Below, piece by piece: positions 1 to 8,710 of a DNA stretch of 64,000 nucleotides. Source of the stretch: Rhizobium leguminosarum bv. trifolii WSM1325 (GTDB lineage: Bacteria > Pseudomonadota > Alphaproteobacteria > Rhizobiales > Rhizobiaceae); contig CP001622.1 in the NCBI GenBank assembly GCA_000023185.1, positions 2,418,001 through 2,482,000 of the forward strand, read 5' to 3'. The position numbers and the translations under genes are program-made. The notes beneath the pieces are model-generated. The model saw only the letters and a program-made list of their open reading frames with translations. It did not search any database and had not been told where the DNA came from. Positions within the stretch are counted from its first letter, which is position 1; each line of letters opens with the position of its first letter.

Positions 1-165
1 GACAAAGGCCGCGCTTTCGCGCAGGCCGCCCGCTTCCTCAAGAACCGGATCAGCGCCTTTTTGAGCCTGCCTCTTTCCTCGATCGACAAGCTCGCCCTGG
101 AATCGCACCTGCGCCAGATCGGCACCATGGAAGGCGCCAGCATTAAACAGCCCAAGGCGAGCTGA
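1..165 (+). CDS. arsC: Arsenate reductase ArsC, LMW-phosphatase type (C-terminal end)
   Basis: Only the last 54 codons are in the window; the start lies upstream. The frame opens at base 1 and ends in a TGA at 163-165. The tail (AARFLKNRISAFLSLPL, then LESHLRQIG) resembles the C-terminus of thioredoxin-coupled ArsC of the low-molecular-weight tyrosine phosphatase fold, which reduces arsenate to arsenite in the cytoplasm. The catalytic Cys loop would be N-terminal and is not visible, so the call rests on the tail plus context. Its stop overlaps the start of the next gene (TGATG), so it is the first visible cistron of an arsenic operon. A second, unrelated-fold arsenate reductase follows at 1309. 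Confidence 0.7.
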   Translation, partial: DKGRAFAQAARFLKNRISAFLSLPLSSIDKLALESHLRQIGTMEGASIKQPKAS

Positions 166-608
166 TGGGTTTCGATTTGAACCAGCAGGCCTTGGAAGGG
201 CACGACGACAGACTTCGCGGCGCGCTCGCAGGCGCCGGGCTTCCGGTCGATGACCTCACAGACGCCGGCCGAAGCTTCTATCGGTTTTCACGTGGCGGCG
301 AGACGGTCGGCTTCGGCGGGCTGGAACTCTATGGCGAGACTGTACTCCTGCGTTCCATTGTCGTGCTGTCCGATCAGCAAGGCTTTGGCTTCGGCCATGC
401 GATCACCCTTAGCCTGCTCGATCAGGCACAAAGGAAAGGCGCCACTGCCGCCTATCTGTTGACAGAAACAGCCGCCTCCTTCTTTCAATCGCTCGGCTTT
501 CGTCCGATCGCCCGCGATGAAGCGCCGGCCGAGATCCTGACGACGCGGCAGGCCGCAAGCCTGTGCCCGGCATCGGCCGCCCTGATGGTCCGGAGCCTGC
601 CGGCATGA
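165..608 (+). CDS. arsN2: Arsenic-resistance GNAT N-acetyltransferase, ArsN2 type
   Basis: This 147-residue protein has a single GNAT fold. A core strand (TVLLRSIVVLSDQQGFGFGH, about residues 63-82) replaces the classic Q/RxxGxG/A acetyl-CoA loop with QGFGFGH, and ALLMVRSLPA-like sequence closes the fold. Proteins of this size and pattern embedded in ars operons are named ArsN2. The related ArsN1 acetylates the amino group of organoarsenicals such as arsinothricin; a substrate for ArsN2 is less well defined, so acetyl-CoA-dependent detoxification is inferred from family and context. The start overlaps the arsC stop by one base and the stop overlaps the aquaporin start (ATGA), so translation is probably coupled. 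Confidence 0.8.
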   Translation: MGFDLNQQALEGHDDRLRGALAGAGLPVDDLTDAGRSFYRFSRGGETVGFGGLELYGETVLLRSIVVLSDQQGFGFGHAITLSLLDQAQRKGATAAYLLTETAASFFQSLGFRPIARDEAPAEILTTRQAASLCPASAALMVRSLPA

Positions 609-1312
609 GCGCGCCGATGTTTCCCCCGTCTCGACGACTGGTCGCCGAAGCGCTCGGCACGCTGCTGCTCGTAGCAACCGTCGTCGGCTCGGGCATCATG
701 GCGGATAGCCTGACGGACGATACGGCGCTTGCGCTGCTCGGCAATACGCTGGCAACGGGGGCAATCCTCGTCGTCCTGATTACGATCTTAGGCCCGATTT
801 CCGGGGCTCATTTCAATCCGGTCGTGTCGCTGGTGTTTGCGCTCCGGCGCGAACTGCCTGCCTCCTCCGTTCCCCCCTATATCGCCGCGCAGATCGTCGG
901 CGGCATTGCCGGAACGATGCTCGCTCATGCGATGTTCGCCCTTCCCGTGCTGCAGGCCTCGGAAACCGTGCGCACCGGCGGCGCGCAATGGCTCTCTGAA
1001 GTGACGGCAACCTTCGGCCTCGTCTTCGTCATCTTAGCCGGTGTGCGCTTTCGCGCCGATGCCGTGGCATGGCTGGTCGGCCTTTATATCACCGCCGCCT
1101 ACTGGTTCACCGCCTCCACGTCCTTTGCCAATCCCGCCGTCGCGATTGCTCGATCGCTGACGCACACCTTTTCCGGCATCCGCCCGATCGATCTACCGGG
1201 GTTTATCGCCGCTGAAGTCCTCGGCGCCTTGCTGGCGCTGATGCTTGCGGGATGGCTGCTGATGGAAGCCCGCGATCCTGAAACTCTCACCAAGACGGAA
1301 TCCGCCTCATGA
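605..1312 (+). CDS. aqpS: Aquaglyceroporin of the arsenic operon, AqpS type
   Basis: A 235-residue membrane protein of the MIP channel family with about six hydrophobic segments. The two half-helix motifs are visible as HFNPVVS (around residue 70) and FANPAVA (around residue 185); the first has NPV instead of NPA. In Sinorhizobium meliloti the aquaglyceroporin AqpS replaces the ArsB pump and lets arsenite made by ArsC leave down its gradient, and the same position here supports that role. An upstream in-frame ATG at 563 lies inside arsN2; the ATG at 605 overlapping the arsN2 stop is preferred because it begins right before the first hydrophobic segment. The stop overlaps the next start (ATGA). 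Confidence 0.88.
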   Translation: MSAPMFPPSRRLVAEALGTLLLVATVVGSGIMADSLTDDTALALLGNTLATGAILVVLITILGPISGAHFNPVVSLVFALRRELPASSVPPYIAAQIVGGIAGTMLAHAMFALPVLQASETVRTGGAQWLSEVTATFGLVFVILAGVRFRADAVAWLVGLYITAAYWFTASTSFANPAVAIARSLTHTFSGIRPIDLPGFIAAEVLGALLALMLAGWLLMEARDPETLTKTESAS

Positions 1313-1737
1313 CCATAGATGTTACGATCTATCACAACCCCGAATGCGGCACCTCGCGCAACACGCTTGCGATGATCCAGAACGCCGGCATTGAGCCCAA
1401 CGTTATCGAATATCTGAAAAACTCGCCGTCGCGCGACCAGCTAATCAAGGTGATTGCGGATGCCGGTTTGAGCGTTCGCGAGGCGATCCGCGAAAAGGGC
1501 ACGCCCTATGCGGAGCTCGGCCTCGACAACCCTGATCTTACCGACGAGCAATTGCTGGACGCGATGCTGAAAAACCCGATCCTGATCAACCGGCCCTTCG
1601 TCATCACGCCGCTCGGCACGCGTCTGTCGCGGCCCTCGGAACTTGTTCTCGAAATCCTGCCGGAAACGCATCAGGGCGCCTTCACCAAGGAAGACGGCGA
1701 GAAGGTGCTCGATGCCGGAGGCAAGCGCATTGTCTGA
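1309..1737 (+). CDS. arsC: Arsenate reductase ArsC, glutaredoxin-dependent type
   Basis: A 142-residue ArsC/Spx-fold protein. The catalytic cysteine is C13 in [12 protein letters not shown], and the arginines that bind arsenate in this family fall in the central and C-terminal part ([17 protein letters not shown]). It reduces arsenate to arsenite in the cytoplasm with glutathione and glutaredoxin. The length is normal for the family. It overlaps aqpS by four bases and arsH by 26 bases. With the LMW-type enzyme at the left edge, the operon carries two arsenate reductases of unrelated folds drawing on different thiol pools. Confidence 0.93.
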   Translation: MTIDVTIYHNPECGTSRNTLAMIQNAGIEPNVIEYLKNSPSRDQLIKVIADAGLSVREAIREKGTPYAELGLDNPDLTDEQLLDAMLKNPILINRPFVITPLGTRLSRPSELVLEILPETHQGAFTKEDGEKVLDAGGKRIV

Positions 1738-2437
1738 TTTGCCTGCCATATCACCGATGCATCTGCGTCAACCGGATATGGACGCGCTCAGGCCGGCGTT
1801 CTCGACGCACAAGCCGCGCATCCTGATCCTTTATGGCTCGTTGCGAGCAGTGTCCTACAGCCGCTTCCTCGCACAGGAGGCCGCGCGGCTGCTCGAATAT
1901 TTCGGCTGCGAAGTGCGCATCTTCAATCCGGAAGGTCTGCCGCTGCCTGATGCGGCGCCGGCGAGCCACCCGAAAGTTCAGGAGTTGCGCGAATGGTCGG
2001 CATGGTCTGAAGGCCAGGTGTGGGTCAGCCCCGAACGTCATGGCGCGATGACCGGCATCATGAAAGCGCAGATCGACTGGATTCCATTGTCGGTCGGCTC
2101 TGTTCGGCCGACGCAAGGCAAGACGCTGGCGGTGATGCAGGTCTCTGGCGGCTCCCAGTCCTTCAATGCGGTAAGCCAGCTCCGCATCCTTGGACGATGG
2201 ATGCGGATGATCGCAATTCCCAATCAGTCCTCGGTTGCAAAAGCTTTCCAAGAATTCGACGCGGACGGCCGTATGAAACCCTCGTCCTATTACGACCGCG
2301 TCGTCGACGTCTGCGAGGAACTGGTGAAGTTCACGCTGCTGACCCGTGATGCCTCGAACTATCTGACCGACCGCTACAGCGAGAGGAAGGAAGAAGCCGA
2401 AAAGCTCGAACAGCGCGTGAGCCTCAGATCCCTATGA
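1712..2437 (+). CDS. arsH: NADPH-dependent FMN reductase ArsH (organoarsenical oxidase)
   Basis: A 241-residue flavodoxin-like flavoprotein. The FMN phosphate loop is seen in [13 protein letters not shown] and the family signature in [20 protein letters not shown]. ArsH of S. meliloti oxidises trivalent organoarsenicals and reduces quinones with NADPH; here the same activity is inferred. The ATG at 1712 lies inside the end of arsC; an in-frame TTG at 1730 would shorten it by six residues and is also possible. The stop overlaps the start of the next transporter (ATGA). The order aqpS-arsC-arsH matches the known rhizobial ars arrangement. Confidence 0.93.
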   Translation: MPEASALSDLPAISPMHLRQPDMDALRPAFSTHKPRILILYGSLRAVSYSRFLAQEAARLLEYFGCEVRIFNPEGLPLPDAAPASHPKVQELREWSAWSEGQVWVSPERHGAMTGIMKAQIDWIPLSVGSVRPTQGKTLAVMQVSGGSQSFNAVSQLRILGRWMRMIAIPNQSSVAKAFQEFDADGRMKPSSYYDRVVDVCEELVKFTLLTRDASNYLTDRYSERKEEAEKLEQRVSLRSL

Positions 2438-3669
2438 CAATCAGCACCGAACGACCACCGGTAGCGGCCATTGCCGCGCTCGGGCTGACGCAGATCATCG
2501 GTTATGGATCGCTCTATTACAGCTTCAGCATCCTCGCCCCCGACATGGCCCGTGATTTGGGCTGGTCATCTGAATGGATCTTCGGCGCGCTCTCTGTGGC
2601 CCTTCTGATCGGCGGTCTGGCCGCACCTCTCATGGGCACGTGGATTGATCGCTTCGGCGCAGGCAGGATCATGACGTCGGGCTCGGCGATTGCCGCCGCC
2701 GCCCTCGTCGCCTGCGCCTTCGCGCCGGGAAAGATCGCTTTCGTCGCGGCATTGATCGGCATCGAGATCGCCTCGAACCTGGTGCAATATGGCGCAGCCT
2801 TCGCCCTGCTCGTGCAGATCAGGCCGCAGGTCGCCCAGCGCAGCATCACCTATCTGACCCTAATCGCCGGCTTCGCCTCAACCATTTTCTGGCCGATCAC
2901 CACGGCGCTGCATGCGCATCTCTCATGGCAGAACGTCTATCTGATTTTCGCCGCGCTCAATCTCGTTGTCTGCCTTCCCATTCATGCCTGGCTCTCCCGT
3001 GGCATCAGCCAAACCAGGGGACGGACCGGAGAGGAGGCCGCAAAACGCGCCGAGCCGAGCCTTCCGCCGTCGGTGCGCAGGCTGGCCTTTATCCTGATGG
3101 TGACAGGCTTTGCTTTGGAAAGCTTCGTGAACTCGGCGCTTCTGGTTCACATGGTGCCTGTGATGTCGGCCCTCGGCCTCGGCGCCATGGCAGTGGTGGT
3201 CGGAACGCTCTTCGGCCCGTCACAGGTGCTGAGCCGCCTCATCAACATGGTCTTTGGCGAGAGCTTGTCGCAAGTGATGCTCGCGATCATCTGCGCCATC
3301 TTGCTGCCGACAGCCCTTGTCATCCTCATCGCCACCGCACCCTCGGTGCCTGGTGCGCTGGTCTTCGCCGTCGTCTTCGGCCTCGGCTCGGGGCTTAACA
3401 GCATCGTCTACGGAACCTTGCCGCTCGCGCTCTTCGGAAGCGATGGCTACGGCCGGCGGCAAGGACAAATCATGTCGGTTCGTCTCGTCGTCTCCTCGAT
3501 GGCGCCGTTCGCGCTTGCCTTCCTGATGGGCTATCTCGGCGTATCATGGTCACTATCGATCGCTGCATTGCTCAGCACCGTCGCCGTTGCCGCATTCTTC
3601 GCCATCACGCGGCTGACGCGCCCGGTTGTTGCCCGGCCGGAACCTGTTCCCAATCCCGGAGAAGCTTGA
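2434..3669 (+). CDS. arsK: MFS efflux transporter, ArsK-like
   Basis: A 411-residue major facilitator protein with about twelve hydrophobic segments. The N-terminal half has [17 protein letters not shown] and the loop [11 protein letters not shown] between helices 2 and 3. MFS proteins of this kind at the end of alphaproteobacterial ars operons are called ArsK and export arsenite, antimonite and trivalent organoarsenicals. The substrate is inferred from position, because general MFS motifs do not set specificity. It starts inside the arsH stop codon (ATGA), so it belongs to the operon. With AqpS it gives the operon two exit routes and no ArsB or Acr3 pump in view. Confidence 0.72.
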   Translation: MTISTERPPVAAIAALGLTQIIGYGSLYYSFSILAPDMARDLGWSSEWIFGALSVALLIGGLAAPLMGTWIDRFGAGRIMTSGSAIAAAALVACAFAPGKIAFVAALIGIEIASNLVQYGAAFALLVQIRPQVAQRSITYLTLIAGFASTIFWPITTALHAHLSWQNVYLIFAALNLVVCLPIHAWLSRGISQTRGRTGEEAAKRAEPSLPPSVRRLAFILMVTGFALESFVNSALLVHMVPVMSALGLGAMAVVVGTLFGPSQVLSRLINMVFGESLSQVMLAIICAILLPTALVILIATAPSVPGALVFAVVFGLGSGLNSIVYGTLPLALFGSDGYGRRQGQIMSVRLVVSSMAPFALAFLMGYLGVSWSLSIAALLSTVAVAAFFAITRLTRPVVARPEPVPNPGEA

Positions 3670-3690
3670 GCGCATTAGTCGGGACAGGCG

Positions 3691-3957
3691 CTACTTGACG
3701 ACGGCCGAGCCCTTGACGATGTCGATCGTCTCGCCGCCGTCGAGCCCGATGCGGTCGCCGTCGGGCGTCGTCATGAAGCAGCCGGAAGCACAGAGGTTTT
3801 CCGAAGCGCCGGCATCGACCACAACCTCGACGCGCTGGCCGCTCTCGGTGATGACGAGCACGACGGCGGCTGGATCGGTGTTGGTGATGGATGCCGCTTC
3901 AGCCGCGGGTGTGGCAAGCAGCGGGACAAGCAGAACGGCGGCAAATCTTGCCATCAT
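3691..3957 (-). CDS. Small secreted protein of unknown function
   Basis: An 88-residue protein with a clear signal peptide (MMARFAAVLLVPLLATPAAEA) and a mature part of about 65 residues rich in small and acidic residues. Two cysteines (CASGC) could form a disulfide in the periplasm. No family is recognised. It converges with the arsenic operon and is separated by only 21 bases, so it is probably not part of it. A start three bases later (second ATG) is equally possible. Confidence 0.7.
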   Translation of the reverse strand: MMARFAAVLLVPLLATPAAEAASITNTDPAAVVLVITESGQRVEVVVDAGASENLCASGCFMTTPDGDRIGLDGGETIDIVKGSAVVK

Positions 3958-4069
3958 GTGCGGCGGCGCTGGCGCGCCCTCCCCTCGAACGATCGGTGCT
4001 GCCCCCGGCAGCGATCCCGATAGTGGAGATCATGCACATATAGCTGTGAATGATGGCTGAATGACCCGT

Positions 4070-6604
4070 TCAGCCTTTCCGATTGCCGTCTGCCGTCTTG
4101 CTGCGCAATTGCCGCACCGGCTGCTCTTCCTCCTCCATGGGCGTGTCGGCCGAGTTTTCCTGCTCGTTGGGTTGATCCCTGCCCGCATCGGCAAGCGCGG
4201 GACGAGCCTCTCGATGGATGGTAAGATCGGACTGTGGCAGCGGGATCTCGATGCCCTCGGCCTTGAAGCGCTTAAGGATCTCGATCCTGAGATTGTTGCG
4301 CACCGCCATGCCGTCACCCATATCGGCGAGGAAGAAACGCAGCTCGAAATCCAGCGAATAGGGCCCAAAGCGCAGGAATTCGACATGCGGCTCCGGATTG
4401 CGCATGACGAGCGGTATCTTGGCCGTCAGTTCCAGCAGGATGTCCATCACCTGCTGCGGATCGGCGTTGTAGGCGACGGAAACCGGAATTTCCGAGCGAC
4501 CGATCTTGTTGCGGTGTGTCCAGTTACCGACGAGGCCGTTGATCAACTCCGAATTCGGCACGATGATCGACTGCTTGCGGAAGGTCTCGATCTCCGTGGC
4601 GCGCACCGAAATGCGTTTGACGATGCCTTCGGCCGTGCCGGAAACGACATGGTCGCCGACCTTGAACGGCCGTTCGACGAGCAGGATCAGGCCGGAGACG
4701 AAGTTGGAGACGATGTTCTGCAGGCCGAAACCGATACCGACCGAAAGTGCGGAGGCGACGAGCGCGAAGCTCGACAGATCGATGCCGGCCGCCGAAACGC
4801 CGATGATCGCCGCGATGCCGACGCCGAGATAGCCGATGCCCGTCTTGACCGAATTGCGCACGCCGAGATCGACATGGCTTCTCGCCATCACATTACCGTC
4901 GAGCCAGCGCTGCAGCCAGCGCGTCAGCAGGTAGACGCCGGCAAACAAGAGAATGCCGGTGCAGATGCCGAGCAGCGAGATGCTGATACCGCCGAGCCTG
5001 ACCTCGGTGAATAGCCTATAGGCAAGAATCTGCAGGTCCTGCACATGGAAGCCCCACATCAGCAGGATCAGCGGGATGCCGACGAGAAGCGCCACCGCAT
5101 AGATGGCAAGGCCGACAAGCAGGCCGGCCTGGTCGATCGCCACCGGCCCGAGCTTGAAGCGGCGCGTCAGGAAGCTTGCGAAGAAGGTGTCGCCGAAGCT
5201 TTCCTGCCTTGATATCGCCTTGCCGGAAAGCAGGCCGACATACATAGTGACGACGACCGCGCCGGTGATGATGAGCTGCGTGGCGACGAAGCGCGCGAGC
5301 CCGACATAACCGGTCAGCGCGGTGAGGATGAGGCCGGCGCCGACTACCCGCAGGATGATCGCCATGCCGCGCGGCCAATGCCTTCCCGGCGCATCGGGAT
5401 CGCCGTTCCTGGCCAGCATCGGCTTGCCGAAGGAGACCGCGATCAGGATCAGACCGATGATCAGCGCGGCGATCAGGCTTCTGACCACGGTCAGCACCAG
5501 CGGCGAGCCCATCGCCTCGCCGATCGTGCCAAACAGATAATCAAGCGCGTTGACGATCGCCATCGCCAGCAGGCAGTAGCCGATCGAGCGCGCGCCGAGA
5601 TTGGAAAGCCGAACGAGGCGCCAGCGCGGTTCGTGCGGTGCGAAGATGGCATTGACGAAGCGGCCGACGAAATAGACGAGCCCGATCGCCCCGAACAGCG
5701 CGCCGATGACAGGTGCGATGTCGGGCCTCAGCACATTGAACCCGTTAAGGAAAAAGAACGAGGTGACGAGCAGCACCGAGAGCGCCAGGGTGCGGATCAA
5801 CGTCGACCAGAAGGCGATCGACAGCCGGCCGATATAGGACGGGTTCTCGACAGCCTCGTCGCGCTGCAGGTAGGAGCCGAACAGCCGGTAGCTGCCGGAG
5901 AGCAGGATCAGCGCCGCGGCAAGCGACAGGAAGATCGCGGCAAACATCGGGAAACGCTTGAATTTCCAGACGAAGGTGGCCCAGCTCGACAGCGCCTGCG
6001 AGAATTCGCTGGCCTCGTGCACAAAGGCGCTGCCGGCATCGTCGAGCACCGAGACCGAAATCTCGGTGCGCCTGAGCAGCGTATCGGCAAACAGCCGCCG
6101 CCGCATCTCGGTGATCTCGTTGACGAGCTTCGTCACCGTGATCGAGAGGTTTTCGGCATCGCCCGTCAGCGCGTTGATCTGCGCGCGTTCGGCGGCGAGC
6201 GCGTTGCGCTCCTGGGTGACGACCTCGGCTTCCGGCGGCTGTCCGTCCTTCGGCGGATCGCCGATCTCGGCAAGCCGGTTCTTGATCTGGTCGAAACGCG
6301 GCCTAAGATTGACCGATATGGTGATGACGGCGCGGCTGAGCTCGTCGGCCTTGGTCGCAAGCCCGACCAGGGCATCGTCGTTGTCGGCATTCTGCTTGAC
6401 GCCGTCCTGAAGCGCCGTCAGTTGGACCTTCGCCTTGTCGATCTCCTTTGTCGCCTGGTCGAACGGCGTATCGGCGAGCGGCGCCTGCACGGCCGCCGGT
6501 GCCTGCGGCTCCTGTGCGAAAGCCGCAACACCCTTGAAATGCGCGCCCGCGACCGCCAGCGTCAGCAGAAGAATGGTGCGAAGCAGGATCGGTCTCAGCC
6601 GCAA
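4070..6604 (-). CDS. Large mechanosensitive channel, MscS family with DUF3772 N-terminus
   Basis: An 844-residue inner-membrane protein: signal peptide, periplasmic coiled DUF3772-like region (about residues 30-190, many charged heptads), roughly ten membrane segments, then the MscS pore and beta domain. The pore signature is GFGLQNIVSNFVSGLILL followed by VERPFKVGDHV. It should open under membrane tension to release solutes on osmotic downshock. The TTG at 6604 is chosen because GGAGG lies five bases upstream and the signal peptide begins there; an ATG at 6733 would add 43 arginine-rich residues and run into the neighbouring gene. Long plus-strand frames inside it are codon-bias shadows. Confidence 0.9.
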   Translation of the reverse strand: MRLRPILLRTILLLTLAVAGAHFKGVAAFAQEPQAPAAVQAPLADTPFDQATKEIDKAKVQLTALQDGVKQNADNDDALVGLATKADELSRAVITISVNLRPRFDQIKNRLAEIGDPPKDGQPPEAEVVTQERNALAAERAQINALTGDAENLSITVTKLVNEITEMRRRLFADTLLRRTEISVSVLDDAGSAFVHEASEFSQALSSWATFVWKFKRFPMFAAIFLSLAAALILLSGSYRLFGSYLQRDEAVENPSYIGRLSIAFWSTLIRTLALSVLLVTSFFFLNGFNVLRPDIAPVIGALFGAIGLVYFVGRFVNAIFAPHEPRWRLVRLSNLGARSIGYCLLAMAIVNALDYLFGTIGEAMGSPLVLTVVRSLIAALIIGLILIAVSFGKPMLARNGDPDAPGRHWPRGMAIILRVVGAGLILTALTGYVGLARFVATQLIITGAVVVTMYVGLLSGKAISRQESFGDTFFASFLTRRFKLGPVAIDQAGLLVGLAIYAVALLVGIPLILLMWGFHVQDLQILAYRLFTEVRLGGISISLLGICTGILLFAGVYLLTRWLQRWLDGNVMARSHVDLGVRNSVKTGIGYLGVGIAAIIGVSAAGIDLSSFALVASALSVGIGFGLQNIVSNFVSGLILLVERPFKVGDHVVSGTAEGIVKRISVRATEIETFRKQSIIVPNSELINGLVGNWTHRNKIGRSEIPVSVAYNADPQQVMDILLELTAKIPLVMRNPEPHVEFLRFGPYSLDFELRFFLADMGDGMAVRNNLRIEILKRFKAEGIEIPLPQSDLTIHREARPALADAGRDQPNEQENSADTPMEEEEQPVRQLRSKTADGNRKG

Positions 6605-6696
6605 AAGCGCCTCCGGGAAAGGTTGTCGTCGGAATAGAATGCCAGCTTGTCTTAGTAAAGAAAGGCGACAGAAAGGCGGAAGCTCCCTGGAAACCC

Positions 6697-7248
6697 TTAG
6701 AAACCGGCATCGGGCCGGGTGAGATAGTCGCATTCCTCAGCCGTGGACTCCCGCCCGAGCATGACATTGCGGTGCGGAAAACGGCCGTAGGTGGCGATCA
6801 CGTCGCGGTGGCGGATCGCATAATCGAGATATTCGGCATCGCCGAGCGCGCCGAACAGTTCCACCGATCGCTCCTGCTCGCCAAGGTCCTCGGCATGTTC
6901 GAACGGCATGTAGAAAAAGGTCCGGCATGCGGGTTCGACCGCCTGATCGGCGCCCGACGCAAGCGCGACTTTGGCTTCCCGAAGCGCCAGCCCATCGGTC
7001 GCAACGGCAAGCGCCGTGCCGCGATAGATGTTGCGGGGAAACTGGTCGAGCACGATGACAGCCGCCAGCCGGCTCTCCGCATCCGCCCGCCATTCGGCGT
7101 CAACACCCGCGGCAAGGGCCTGATGGGTATCGCGAAAAACCGTGCTGATCTCCGCGTCGAGGTCAGGCGTCGCGCGGAACCACAGCTCCCGGCCGCATCT
7201 GACGAACCAGAAATCATAGACTTCCTTCGGTGTGCGAATCGTCGTCAT
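6697..7248 (-). CDS. DUF924 family protein
   Basis: A 183-residue protein of the DUF924 family, recognisable from EVYDFWF near the N-terminus, VIVLDQFPRNIYRGTA in the middle, FFYMPFEHAEDL and the C-terminal YGRFPHRNVMLGRESTAEE. The family is all-helical, TPR-like, widespread in proteobacteria and of unknown biochemical role. The start at 7248 has a strong AGGGGAGGAG ribosome site; the frame extends upstream to 7365 but without one. It is a single gene between the channel gene and the kinase gene, on the same strand, with about 90-120 bases on each side. Confidence 0.9.
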   Translation of the reverse strand: MTTIRTPKEVYDFWFVRCGRELWFRATPDLDAEISTVFRDTHQALAAGVDAEWRADAESRLAAVIVLDQFPRNIYRGTALAVATDGLALREAKVALASGADQAVEPACRTFFYMPFEHAEDLGEQERSVELFGALGDAEYLDYAIRHRDVIATYGRFPHRNVMLGRESTAEECDYLTRPDAGF

Positions 7249-7368
7249 GTCTCCTCCCCTAGCGTCATGTTCCTTGCTGTGATGTCGGTAAACTATTGTA
7301 GAGATGGGACAAACGGCCTGTTGTATAGCGGCGAACGAGAGAAACATCGTCGAGTCCAGCGTCAAACG

Positions 7369-8433
7369 CTACTTCACCTCGTGCAACGAAAACACCAGCG
7401 TCGCCTTGGTTCCGTCGTGGCCGGGGTCATAGGCGAAATCCGATTTCAAGCTGGCGGCCATCGCCGTCAAAATGCGTGTACCAAGGCCGGTTCCCCTGGC
7501 CGGGCTCGATGGGTCGAAACCGGCGCCGTCATCCTCGACGATGACACGCAATGCCTCGTCCGTCTGGTCGACGATGACGCGGATCTCGCCCGGCACGCTG
7601 TCCGGATAGGCATATTTGAAGGCATTGGTGACGAGCTCGCTGACGATCAGCCCGAGCGTGATCACCTTGTCTGTCGCCAGATTGACCGGCTGCGCGGTGA
7701 GCACGATCCGGTGCGGTCGCTTGTCGTCGCGCATCGAGGTTTCGAGTTCGGTGAGCAAGCTGTTCAGATATTCGTCGACCTGCACCGAGCCGACCTGGCG
7801 GTTGGTATAGAGCCGGCGGTGCACGCTGGCGATGGCATTGATGCGCATCTGCGTTTCGTGCAGCGCGTCGATCGCCACTTGATCCGTGGTCATCGAGGAT
7901 TGCATACGGATCAGCGCGCCGACGAGGCCGAGGCTGTTGGCGATGCGGTGATTGACTTCGGTAAGCAGCATTTCGGCAAGGTCGCGCTGCTGGCGGATCA
8001 CCTCCTGCGCCTGCGCCGTCTCGCGGCGAAAACGCGCCCGCTCCAGCGCCTGTTCGAGGGCGGCGGCGAGCAGGTCGAAATAATCGGCTGAGATCCCCTT
8101 CAGCATGTAATCGTCGGCGCCGGCCTTCAGCGCCGCGACCGCGATGCTGGTATCGTCCGAACCCGTCGCATAGATCACCGGCGGATGATCCGGCATCGCC
8201 GTGATGCAGGGCAGAATGTCGAGGCCGGTCTCGCCGGCCAGGATATGATCGAGCAAGACGGCGTCGATACCGCCTTCGCCGAGTCTCGCAAGGCCGGCCG
8301 CGCCGCTCTCGGCCCGCTCGACCGAAAAGCCACGCCCACGCAGGTTTTTCTGCATCAGTAGGGCAAGCCCCTCGTCGTCGTCGATATAGAGGATGTGGAT
8401 CAGGGCATCCGCATCGCCGCTAGAATTGCTCAT
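7369..8433 (-). CDS. Receiver-HisKA_2 sensor kinase
   Basis: A 354-residue cytoplasmic protein with an N-terminal receiver domain (residues about 13-130; acidic patch D18-D20, phospho-acceptor D62, K112), a HisKA_2 dimerisation/phosphotransfer region with H162 in EVNHRIANS, and a C-terminal HATPase domain (N box ELVTNAFKYAYP, G box DDGAGFDP and GTGLGTRIL). There is no membrane or PAS domain, so input most likely comes through phosphorylation of the receiver. HisKA_2 kinases in Alphaproteobacteria often feed the PhyR general stress pathway; that link is inference. The start is chosen at the ATG with GGGAG just upstream. No response regulator is adjacent. Confidence 0.9.
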   Translation of the reverse strand: MSNSSGDADALIHILYIDDDEGLALLMQKNLRGRGFSVERAESGAAGLARLGEGGIDAVLLDHILAGETGLDILPCITAMPDHPPVIYATGSDDTSIAVAALKAGADDYMLKGISADYFDLLAAALEQALERARFRRETAQAQEVIRQQRDLAEMLLTEVNHRIANSLGLVGALIRMQSSMTTDQVAIDALHETQMRINAIASVHRRLYTNRQVGSVQVDEYLNSLLTELETSMRDDKRPHRIVLTAQPVNLATDKVITLGLIVSELVTNAFKYAYPDSVPGEIRVIVDQTDEALRVIVEDDGAGFDPSSPARGTGLGTRILTAMAASLKSDFAYDPGHDGTKATLVFSLHEVK

Positions 8434-8710
8434 TCGGTCTCCCGGCGTTCTCTCGCAGCGACGACCGCCCGCAAGCGTCCGAGTCGTCCGCATGGCAATG
8501 TCGTATTGTATTGGCCGCCCGGGGTAAACAGCGGTTATCCCTCGCTCTTGTTGCAGGCGGCGCGGAAGAAGGATGTTGGGAATCCGGCATTTTCAGAACA
8601 TGACCCTGGCCTGGGGAGGATCCCATGGAAGCCGTTGAAGGAGATGGGGAAACGAAGAACCTGAAATGAGATGCATAAACGCCGAGCGGCCCGATTGGTT
8701 CCGCAGCAAG

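Noticed and set aside
5378-6637. A 419-residue plus-strand open frame
   Set aside because: It is antisense to the MscS-family gene, rich in Arg, Asp and Gly, and lacks any domain. The high-GC codon bias of the real gene explains it.
6772-8091. A 439-residue plus-strand open frame
   Set aside because: It runs antisense to both the DUF924 and the kinase genes, which carry full family motifs.
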